NCBI GenBank assembly: GCA_945787425.1
Contig: CALZHO010000059.1
Coordinates: 1-5,939, forward strand
Direction: 5' to 3'
DNA length: 5,939 bases
Source of the DNA: an uncultured Bacteroidales bacterium
GTDB taxonomy: Bacteria; Bacteroidota; Bacteroidia; Bacteroidales; Paludibacteraceae
The position numbers were made by a program, and so were the translations under genes. Positions 1 to 5,939 of the stretch are shown here, in pieces (the stretch's first letter is position 1; the number at the start of each line of letters is the position of its first letter). The notes beneath the pieces were generated by a model, which saw only the letters and a program-made list of their open reading frames with translations, did no database searches and was not told the DNA's origin.

Positions 1-1772
1 ATTTGCCCCAATGGGAAACTTACATCTACACCTTTGAGGTTGTTGCCCTTGCACCCTCGGAGAACGAGGGCGGGGGTAGAATTGTGTAGTGTGGTGTAGG
101 ATTGTGTAGTATTGTTTAATGTTGCGGAGAGTTCGCCACTGAGGTATTTGGCAGTAAGCGTGTCGGACTTGAGCAGTTCGGCAGGTGTGCCGCTGAAGAC
201 GATATGTCCGCCCAAGCGACCTGCTTTGGGACCAATATCAATAATATAATCTGCCTGACGCATCATATCCTCATCGTGTTCCACCACAATGACGGAATTG
301 CCCATATCGCGCAGCTGCTTGAGCGAATCAATGAGACGCTGATTGTCACGTTGATGAAGACCGATACTGGGCTCGTCCAGGATATAGAGCACATTGACCA
401 ACTTACTGCCGACCTGCGTTGCCAAACGGATACGCTGGTTCTCTCCGCCCGATAGGCTATCCGATGAGCGCGAGAGAGACAGATAGGACAGCCCTACACT
501 GAGCATAAAGCCGAGGCGGGAGATAATCTCTTTGATGATAGGTTCGGCAATAGCGCGCTGCTTGTTGGTCAGGCGGGCTGGGACATTCATCAACCATGAT
601 CTGAGGTCAGTTATGTCCATAGCCGAGAGTTCGGCGATATTCTTGTCCGCGATACGGAAACTGAGTGCTTCGCGGCTGAGGCGTTGTCCTTGACATGCGG
701 GACATACAATCCATTGCTCCTCTTTTTCCTCTTTTTCGTCCTCGTCCTGCTGCACATACGCCAACATGCGTGTGTACCAGTTCTCATCATCGTGGATGAT
801 GTGCGTAAGGTCGGAAAGTCCAGATTCCGTAGTCCGGAGTCCGTCTTTGATTCTGCCTAATCCTTTACAGCATGGGCACCACCCCTGTGGCGAGTTGAAG
901 GAGAAGGTATGCGGTGCTGGTTCTGCATAACTCATACCTGTAGTAGGACACATGAGATGGCGAGAGAAGTAGCGTAGTGACGATGCTGAACCATTCTGAA
1001 CAACTGCTGAACTATTCTGAACCACACTAATAGCCATTACGCCATCGCCTTGTGTCATGGCCTTATCCACGGTGGCGCGAAGACGCTTTAAGTCTTCGCC
1101 TATTTCTTCGCCTCTAACCTCTAACCTCTCACCTTTCACTTTTAACCTATCTACCACCACCTCAATCGTGTGATTCTTGTAGCGGTCGAGTTTCATGCCA
1201 GGTGTGATTTCCTGTACCTCGCCGTCCACGCGGACATGTAAGTACCCTTTGCGGCGAATGGTCTCAAAGAGTTCCTTGTAGTGTCCTTTGCGGTTATTGA
1301 CCATAGGTGCCAGAATCAATACCTTTTGTCCTGCATACTCTTTGAGAATCAAATCAAGGATCTGGTCGTCCGTATATTGCACCATCTTCTCACCCGAAGC
1401 ATAGGAGAAAGCGTCCGCTGCACGCGCAAAGAGTAGGCGCAGGAAATCGTACACCTCCGTGACTGTTCCTACAGTGGATCGTGGGTTACGCGAGGTGGTC
1501 TTCTGGTCAATACTGATAACAGGCGAGAGGCCTGTGATCTTATCTACATCGGGGCGTTGCATGGTACCTATATATCCCCGCGCGTAGGAGGAGAATGTCT
1601 CCATATAACGGCGTTGCCCTTCAGCAAAGATAGTGTCAAACGCCAATGAGGATTTGCCGCTACCCGACAAACCAGTAATCACCACGAGTTTGTCTCGCGG
1701 AATACGCACATCAATGTTCTTCAGATTATGGACGCGTGCGCCAGTGATGATGATATTCTTTTCTTGTGCCAT
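1..1772 (-). CDS. uvrA: UvrA, excinuclease ABC subunit A (3' end lies outside the window)
   Basis: UvrA is the DNA-damage-sensing ABC-type ATPase of nucleotide excision repair; it acts in the cytoplasm as a dimer and loads UvrB at lesions. The visible 590 codons are the N-terminal part of a protein usually about 930-950 residues long. Walker A is GLSGSGKS at residues 34-41, followed by [14 protein letters not shown] UvrB-binding region spans roughly 110-245. The first zinc module is at 275-302, with C275, T278, C299 and C302, so one ligand is missing. A CPAC pair is at 357-360. The ABC signature LSGGENQR is at 440-447, Walker [16 protein letters not shown] at 462-476 and the H-loop VVEHD at 496-500. 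The [15 protein letters not shown] stretch opening the second ATPase half reaches the window edge. The ATG at 1772 matches the family start; the nearest upstream in-frame stop is at 1842-1844. The frame has no stop, but it holds five tandem-repeat tracts and a short insertion domain of about 49 residues (307-355). Identity is very secure; whether this is the genome's only UvrA cannot be told. Confidence 0.97.
   Translation of the reverse strand, partial: MAQEKNIIITGARVHNLKNIDVRIPRDKLVVITGLSGSGKSSLAFDTIFAEGQRRYMETFSSYARGYIGTMQRPDVDKITGLSPVISIDQKTTSRNPRSTVGTVTEVYDFLRLLFARAADAFSYASGEKMVQYTDDQILDLILKEYAGQKVLILAPMVNNRKGHYKELFETIRRKGYLHVRVDGEVQEITPGMKLDRYKNHTIEVVVDRLKVKGERLEVRGEEIGEDLKRLRATVDKAMTQGDGVMAISVVQNSSAVVQNGSASSLRYFSRHLMCPTTGMSYAEPAPHTFSFNSPQGWCPCCKGLGRIKDGLRTTESGLSDLTHIIHDDENWYTRMLAYVQQDEDEKEEKEEQWIVCPACQGQRLSREALSFRIADKNIAELSAMDITDLRSWLMNVPARLTNKQRAIAEPIIKEIISRLGFMLSVGLSYLSLSRSSDSLSGGENQRIRLATQVGSKLVNVLYILDEPSIGLHQRDNQRLIDSLKQLRDMGNSVIVVEHDEDMMRQADYIIDIGPKAGRLGGHIVFSGTPAELLKSDTLTAKYLSGELSATLNNTTQSYTTLHNSTPALVLRGCKGNNLKGVDVSFPLGQ
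81..120 (-). repeat. Degenerate 10-bp tandem repeat inside uvrA
   Basis: Four 10-bp units follow one another on the plus strand: attgtgtagt, gtggtgtagg, attgtgtagt and attgtttaat. The first and third are identical. The tract encodes an Asn/Thr/Ser-rich stretch at residues 552-564, in the linker between the first ATPase half (which ends near YLSG at 543-546) and the start of the second ([13 protein letters not shown], 569-581). Family members as I recall them have a basic or variable linker here, so the segment looks like a tolerated insertion. Confidence 0.7.
719..746 (-). repeat. 9-bp tandem duplication plus acidic repeat inside uvrA
   Basis: The 9-mer cctcttttt is present as two perfect adjacent copies (719-727 and 728-736), followed by a degenerate gtcctc repeat (738-746). 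On the coding strand this gives the charged run [10 protein letters not shown] at residues 343-352, just before the CPAC pair at 357-360. It falls inside the shortened insertion domain. Because the unit is a multiple of three, ordinary codon-level slippage could explain it, unlike the heptamer tracts. Confidence 0.6.
810..844 (-). repeat. Heptamer tandem repeat (AGTCCGK-like) inside uvrA
   Basis: Five successive 7-mers read gtcggaa, agtccag, attccgt, agtccgg and agtccgt on the plus strand. The last four also form two 14-bp units (817-830 and 831-844) that match at 12 of 14 positions. The tract encodes roughly residues 310-321 ([12 protein letters not shown]), directly after the first zinc module, at the point where the normally larger insertion domain should begin. 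The 7-bp period does not follow the codon period. Confidence 0.65.
984..1025 (-). repeat. 21-bp tandem duplication inside uvrA
   Basis: Two adjacent 21-bp copies (984-1004 and 1005-1025) match at 19 of 21 positions. Each copy holds two ctgaac cores about 10-11 bp apart, so the core recurs four times. The duplication encodes a seven-residue repeat, VVQNSSA then VVQNGSA (residues 250-263), shortly before the HLMCP start of the first zinc module. The segment is low in complexity and unlike conserved UvrA sequence, so it is probably a surface loop. Confidence 0.8.
1112..1146 (-). repeat. Heptamer tandem repeat (CTCTAAC-like) inside uvrA
   Basis: Five consecutive 7-mers on the plus strand read ctctaac, ctctaac, ctctcac, ctttcac and ttttaac; the first two are identical. 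The coding strand is purine-rich and encodes [14 protein letters not shown] at residues 210-223, itself a seven-residue protein repeat because three heptamers equal seven codons. It lies at the end of the UvrB-binding region, right after EVVVDRL. The change in composition from the flanking sequence is abrupt. I recall similar pyrimidine-rich repeats between genes in other Bacteroidales, but cannot verify that here. Confidence 0.8.
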
Positions 1773-1784
1773 CTCTATGCGCTG

Positions 1785-1816
1785 CAAAATTACACAAAAT
1801 TTTTGAATTATACAAA
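1785..1816 (-). promoter_or_regulatory. Predicted Bacteroides-type promoter of uvrA
   Basis: On the minus strand a TAATTTTG box (plus 1785-1792) fits the Bacteroidota -7 consensus TAnnTTTG. A TTTG (plus 1813-1816) lies 20 bp upstream and fits the -33 element. Transcription would be expected to start around 1778-1780, leaving an untranslated leader of only a few bases before the ATG at 1772 and no room for a Shine-Dalgarno site. The -33 box lies in the T-run of the bat terminator. The prediction rests on consensus match and spacing only. Confidence 0.6.
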
Positions 1817-1843
1817 AAATGCACCCAAATAGAGTGCATTTTT
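1815..1843 (-). terminator. Intrinsic terminator of the bat operon
   Basis: A perfect 10-bp inverted repeat (plus 1815-1824 with 1834-1843) encloses a 9-base loop. The minus-strand transcript reads AAAAATGCAC, the loop, then GTGCATTTTTT. The stem begins 17 bases after the batE stop codon, and the T-run forms its 3' arm and tail. The core is TGCAC/GTGCA with A:T flanks, so the hairpin is of moderate strength. It would separate bat transcription from uvrA. T residues also follow the hairpin on the plus strand, but no plus-strand gene runs into it. Confidence 0.75.
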
Positions 1844-1860
1844 ATGATTATATCTTTTAA

Positions 1861-2568
1861 TTAGATCCTTTCGAGGTGTGCGAGTGGCATCCAACCGATG
1901 TAATTGCCGACATGAATACAGCACCAGTCGCCTATGGTTTCGGTAATTACAACTTTGGTACCTTCGTGTACGGTAAAGAGGTCTGTACCAGAGCGATCGG
2001 GCGAAGATTTGGCATTTACAATACCCTGTGTGATGATGGCTTCGGCACGCGCGGTGTCGCGATGGTGCAGACTGCCCGCATTGATACATGCTACGAGGGA
2101 GATTAGCAACGCCACCAAACTGGTATAGAAAGCCGTCTTGCGCACCCATACCGCTTGACTAAAAGCAAAGAGGAAAAATCCTATCAACATGCAGATAAAC
2201 AATGCAATAGATAGTATTATCCATGTCTGTTGGTTGAGCGCGTTGCGTATGGCTTTGAGCCAATTGGAGAGGAAGAAAGACTGGGTATCTTCGATGTTAT
2301 CCACGATACGCGATTGTGCAAACAGGAGATTGTGTTTCGCGTCCTTGTATGAAGGCTCAATGCGCAAGGCGCGTTCGTAGGCGAGAATAGCTTGTGCCAG
2401 TTCGCCCTGTTTGAAATAGGCATTCCCAAGATTGTAGTATGCTTCGGCTGATGGTTGCTCGGCAATCACTTGTTCGTATTGCGCTGCCGCTTCTGCATAA
2501 TTGCCTTCTGCGTATTGTGCATTCGCTTGCGAGAAGAGGATATTGAGGAATATAAATAAGAGTTTCAT
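1861..2568 (-). CDS. batE: BatE, TPR and SH3-like domain membrane protein
   Basis: This is the last gene of the bat cluster and encodes an inner-membrane protein of 235 residues. A hydrophobic signal segment covers residues 1-17. TPR repeats follow: a partial one at about 19-39 and a canonical one at 43-72 (YYNLGNAYFKQGELAQAI...), with a helical tail to about 90. Two membrane helices lie at about 116-137 and 145-165, joined by a short loop with R143 and K144 that should face the cytoplasm. The TPR part and the C-terminal domain would therefore both be periplasmic. Residues 177-235 look like a bacterial SH3 domain (GIVNAKSSPD, GTKVVI, GDWCCIHVGNYIGW) and carry an unusual adjacent cysteine pair, C216-C217. 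The start codon overlaps the batD stop as ATGA, indicating translational coupling. If the signal is cleaved near residue 17, the first TPR lacks part of its first helix; cleavage after S13 would keep more of it. Biochemical role unknown. Confidence 0.9.
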   Translation of the reverse strand: MKLLFIFLNILFSQANAQYAEGNYAEAAAQYEQVIAEQPSAEAYYNLGNAYFKQGELAQAILAYERALRIEPSYKDAKHNLLFAQSRIVDNIEDTQSFFLSNWLKAIRNALNQQTWIILSIALFICMLIGFFLFAFSQAVWVRKTAFYTSLVALLISLVACINAGSLHHRDTARAEAIITQGIVNAKSSPDRSGTDLFTVHEGTKVVITETIGDWCCIHVGNYIGWMPLAHLERI

Positions 2569-4406
2569 AGTTTTGCGTTCTCTAATTGATTGATGATGTT
2601 CGTAGTATCGTTATACATGTCTTGCATAGCATGGTCGGAGGTGGGAGCATAGCGAGCGAACTCAGCAGTGGTAAGCACGCGATGCAGTTCGCCAATGATG
2701 GTTTGTGACACACCTTTGTTGCTGAGTATCTGCGCGATGTTTTCCTTGTTGAGTTGTGCAGTAGGGATGGACAGACGATCGCTGAGGTAGGTCCATGCTG
2801 CTCGCTCAATCTCCTCGTAGAATGCCTCTTTTTGATTCTCTTTGAGGAGTTTCTCTGCTGCTTTCAGTCGGCGTTGTGCCACTTTGTTGGCTTTTTTATA
2901 GCGAACGCGGGTGATATCAGCATTCTCCTTGATCTGCTTGCGGAAGAGGAAGAACAATATGGCTGCGAGTAACGAAGGTGCACCATACCAAGCCCAGAAG
3001 GCAAGTGAACCAAATGTGATGGAGGACGCTTGCTGGATGAATCTTGGCTGGTCGTTGGTATAAATATAGCGGATATCGCTGCCAAACTGTTGGATGTTTT
3101 CTTTTTGTACGAAATTATTGACTACAGCAGCACTGCTTTCTTCGTTGGCAGAACGCGCAATGTTGAGCGTATATTCGGGGGTAGAGAGCGTTTTGTAGGT
3201 GTCGGCTTGGGTGTCGTAGTAGGCAAATTGCACGGCAGGAATAGTGTATGTGCCCCCAGCGCGTGGAATGGCCAGATACTCAATGGTCTTTGTACCACTG
3301 ACACCCGAAAGAGAGTTCTTGAAATTGTTGGTTACTTTTGGGTCATAAACCTCAAAACCTTCTGGCCAATCAACTGCAGGTGTCTTCAGCAGCTTCATAT
3401 TGCCAGTTCCCTGAATAGTGAGTGTGAGAGTAACAGCTTCGTTGGCTTGCAAATCGGTGTTGGATATGCGGCTGTTGATCGCGAACTGACCGACGCCTCC
3501 GCTGAAACCAGCGGGTTTGCCAGCAGGCAGTTCGGATACGTGTATGGTCACGCTTGGTGCTGTAAGTGGCTTAGCTACAGTGGTATAACTGTTGAAGAAA
3601 TCATCGAAGATACTACGTACTTGGGCGCGATTTTGTACGCGGAGTACCGCCTCGAATTGCGCAGGATCAATGACGATGTCGCCGCTGCGTTGAGGGAAGA
3701 GTAGGGTGCGGTAGATGACAGCAGTCTGGTAGTTGCGACCATTGTAATGCTCTAACTCAGTTTGTATCTCCCCAATCTCCAATTCCTGTTTGAGGAATCC
3801 TTTGAACTCAGGCAGACGGGTGTTGTTGGTAAATTGAGCAACATCTACCCCTGCAAAATAGAGTTTGTAGGTCAGTAATATGACTTCTTGCTCGTGCACT
3901 TTGGTTTTGCTAACGAGTGTACGCATGAAGATGTTTTCTGCGTTCGCATTAGTGGCTTCGCGTGGTTGTATCGATGCGTTCGCGTTGCTCTGTTGGCTTG
4001 CTGTACTCATGTTGGATGGCTGATCGGGTGGGAGTACGGTGATACGTACACCATTGGATGTATATTGCTGGCCATCTACCTTAATCGTGGCAGGAGGTAG
4101 AGTAAATGTACCTTCCTTATTAGGTATAAGGGTATAAGTGTAGGTGAGCGTGAACGACGAAGTGCGTTTACCATTCACAAACGATGTGGAAGACGATTGC
4201 GAAGTATATGGACCCGCGATGTAGTCAAAGTCCACAAACTCGGGTGCGCGCAAGTCTTTGGCACGTTGGTTCACCGAGTAGGTAAGTTGGAAGGGGTTAC
4301 CCATAATCACCTGTGCAGGTGCTGATGCCTTGAACTCCACTGCATCAGCAGCATAGGTGATGAGTGCCATGCTGCAAATAAATAATATTGATAGTATCTT
4401 TTTCAT
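2565..4406 (-). CDS. batD: BatD, periplasmic beta-rich membrane-anchored protein
   Basis: The protein has 613 residues, a normal size for the BatD ('oxygen tolerance') family. A signal peptide covers residues 1-20 (MKKILSILFICSMALITYAA). Beta-rich, Ig-like segments follow at about 23-126 (opening with VEFKASAPAQVIMGNPFQLTY), 155-292 and 305-417. They are separated by an Asn/Gln/Ser/Ala-rich linker at 128-157 and a Gly/Pro-rich hinge at 292-305 (ELPAGKPAGFSGGVG). One membrane helix lies at about 466-488 and ends in RKQIK, so residues 490-613 should be cytoplasmic. That tail is strongly helical and charged (RRLKAAEKLLKENQKEAFYEEIERAAWTYL). The topology suggests a link between the periplasmic Bat proteins and a cytoplasmic partner, possibly the MoxR ATPase usually encoded upstream; this is inference. 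The ATG begins 4 bp after the batC stop, and the TGA overlaps the batE ATG. No catalytic motif is visible. Confidence 0.92.
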   Translation of the reverse strand: MKKILSILFICSMALITYAADAVEFKASAPAQVIMGNPFQLTYSVNQRAKDLRAPEFVDFDYIAGPYTSQSSSTSFVNGKRTSSFTLTYTYTLIPNKEGTFTLPPATIKVDGQQYTSNGVRITVLPPDQPSNMSTASQQSNANASIQPREATNANAENIFMRTLVSKTKVHEQEVILLTYKLYFAGVDVAQFTNNTRLPEFKGFLKQELEIGEIQTELEHYNGRNYQTAVIYRTLLFPQRSGDIVIDPAQFEAVLRVQNRAQVRSIFDDFFNSYTTVAKPLTAPSVTIHVSELPAGKPAGFSGGVGQFAINSRISNTDLQANEAVTLTLTIQGTGNMKLLKTPAVDWPEGFEVYDPKVTNNFKNSLSGVSGTKTIEYLAIPRAGGTYTIPAVQFAYYDTQADTYKTLSTPEYTLNIARSANEESSAAVVNNFVQKENIQQFGSDIRYIYTNDQPRFIQQASSITFGSLAFWAWYGAPSLLAAILFFLFRKQIKENADITRVRYKKANKVAQRRLKAAEKLLKENQKEAFYEEIERAAWTYLSDRLSIPTAQLNKENIAQILSNKGVSQTIIGELHRVLTTAEFARYAPTSDHAMQDMYNDTTNIINQLENAKL

Positions 4407-4410
4407 AATC

Positions 4411-5136
<726 letters not shown>

Positions 5137-5156
5137 ACTTTTTCACTTTTCCGTTT
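5137..5156 (-). promoter_or_regulatory. A-rich translation initiation spacer before batC
   Basis: The 20 bp between the batB stop and the batC ATG read on the coding strand as an almost uninterrupted A/G run (aaacggaaaagtgaaaaagt). No convincing Shine-Dalgarno match is placed at the usual distance. This is the kind of A-rich leader typical of Bacteroidota start sites and supports the ATG at 5136. I see no promoter box in it. Confidence 0.4.
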
Positions 5157-5939
5157 TTACTTTTCAGCTTTTTCTTTGAACAAGTCCATTCGACTAAGGC
5201 GATGATTTTGTCGCATGAGGATAAAGAAATCAATTACCAGTAACAATAGTGCTATCAGCACGAAGGATTGATATTGTTCGTTGTAGTCGGCATATATGGT
5301 TGTTTCAAGGTCGGTGGTAGCAATGCGCTCCAACTCTTGTTGCAATGCACGCATAGCGGTATTGGTATTGTCGCAACGTACATACGCACCTTTACCTGCT
5401 TGAGCAATTTCTTGGCACATCTCCTCGTTGAGGCGACTGACCACGACTTGCCCGCTACGATCTTTGATATAGTCGTTGGTGCCTGGCACAGGTATAGGCG
5501 AACCTTCGGGCTTACCTATTCCTATTACAAATACCTGTATGCCCAACTCCTGCGCTTGCTTAGCTGCTGCTATGGCATCATCTTCGTGGTTCTCGCCATC
5601 GGTGATGAGAATGATGGCTCTACCCGCATCGCTCTCTTGGCTGCCGAAAGAACGAATAGCTGTTTGCAATGCTGTGCCGATGGCAGTTCCTTGAGTAGGA
5701 ATCAGTTTGGGTGAGATGGTATGCAAAAACATCTTCGCCGATACGTAGTCGCATGTAATAGGCAATTGCGTAAACGCTTCGCCTGCGAACACTACCAATC
5801 CCACTTTGTCATCCACCATGTTGTCAATCATCTTGCTCAGCATTTGTTTTGCACGATCAAGACGATTGGGGGCTACATCCTCGGCGAGCATGGAATTGGA
5901 AATATCCAATGCCACCATCACTTCGATGCCCTGACGTTT
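5157..5939 (-). CDS. batB: BatB, von Willebrand A domain membrane protein (5' end outside the window)
   Basis: The frame is open to the window edge, giving 260 residues of the C-terminal part of a protein usually about 330-350 long. The missing N-terminus normally carries membrane helices. The apparent GTG start at 5921 is internal, because the conserved lead-in KRQGIE-VMVALDISNSM continues upstream of it. The VWA domain begins at once. Numbering from the first visible residue, the metal-ion-dependent adhesion site is complete: D12-x-S14-x-S16 (DISNS), T85 in TQGTAIGTAL and D114 in ITDGEN. A short helical stretch follows, then one membrane helix at about 225-242 (FVLIALLLLVIDFFILM) and a basic tail. 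The protein would bind a divalent metal and mediate contacts in the Bat complex. I call it BatB rather than the paralogue BatA because it directly precedes batC; BatA would be expected just upstream. Aerotolerance is the phenotype that named the family, and the molecular role is unclear. Confidence 0.9.
   Translation of the reverse strand, partial: KRQGIEVMVALDISNSMLAEDVAPNRLDRAKQMLSKMIDNMVDDKVGLVVFAGEAFTQLPITCDYVSAKMFLHTISPKLIPTQGTAIGTALQTAIRSFGSQESDAGRAIILITDGENHEDDAIAAAKQAQELGIQVFVIGIGKPEGSPIPVPGTNDYIKDRSGQVVVSRLNEEMCQEIAQAGKGAYVRCDNTNTAMRALQQELERIATTDLETTIYADYNEQYQSFVLIALLLLVIDFFILMRQNHRLSRMDLFKEKAEK

Noticed and set aside
54..70. Small hairpin (6-bp stem ccctcg/cgaggg, 5-base loop) next to the 10-bp repeat.
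   Set aside because: It sits within uvrA codons for the start of ATPase half II (the ALVLRG stretch), has no T-run in the minus direction of transcription, and is probably chance.
204..455. Plus-strand open frame opposite uvrA.
   Set aside because: It is antisense to the strongly conserved UvrA signature and Walker B region; the minus frame is certainly the coding one.
1110..1150. Possible frameshift or pseudogene lesion in uvrA at the heptamer repeat.
   Set aside because: Codon-by-codon reading across the repeat keeps the frame, with conserved UvrA sequence on both sides (EVVVDR before, [14 protein letters not shown] after).
3030..3704. Plus-strand open frame of 224 codons opposite batD.
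   Set aside because: It lies entirely antisense to a well-supported batD. Its product has no recognisable domain, and the frame is explained by batD codon composition.

Overview
This window comes from a Bacteroidota genome, most likely order Bacteroidales. The evidence is the bat gene order (batB-batC-batD-batE), the protein style of these genes, the absence of Shine-Dalgarno sites, and a promoter of the Bacteroides type (TTTG ... TAnnTTTG) in the one real intergenic gap. The genus cannot be fixed from the sequence. Every gene lies on the minus strand, so transcription runs from position 5939 towards position 1. I see no tRNA, rRNA, CRISPR array, insertion sequence, prophage gene or attachment site. 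The only gap between genes longer than 20 bp is the 88 bp stretch at 1773-1860.

Positions 5939-1861 hold the 3' part of a bat ('Bacteroides aerotolerance') operon, tightly packed. First is a 5'-truncated batB, a membrane-anchored von Willebrand A protein with a MIDAS site. It is followed by batC (periplasmic TPR protein with a very glutamine-rich tail), batD (large periplasmic beta-rich protein with one membrane helix and a cytoplasmic helical tail) and batE (TPR, two membrane helices, SH3-like domain). Spacers are 20 bp, 4 bp and a 4 bp ATGA overlap. The products are thought to form an inner-membrane/periplasmic assembly, with a MoxR AAA+ ATPase, a DUF58 protein and BatA normally encoded upstream, outside this window. 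Their molecular activity is not established.

Positions 1860-1773 are a compact junction. A 10-bp-stem intrinsic terminator ends the bat operon, and its T-run supplies the -33 TTTG of a predicted promoter for the next gene.

Positions 1772-1 hold the first 590 codons of uvrA, the damage-recognition ATPase of nucleotide excision repair; the gene continues beyond position 1. This is the most unusual part of the window. The reading frame is intact and all ABC motifs are present, but it carries five separate short tandem-repeat tracts, with periods of 7, 7, 9, about 10 and 21 bp. Its insertion domain is much shorter than usual, and one cysteine of the first zinc module is a threonine. The repeats sit in linkers and at domain edges and look like intergenic-type repeats absorbed into the coding sequence.
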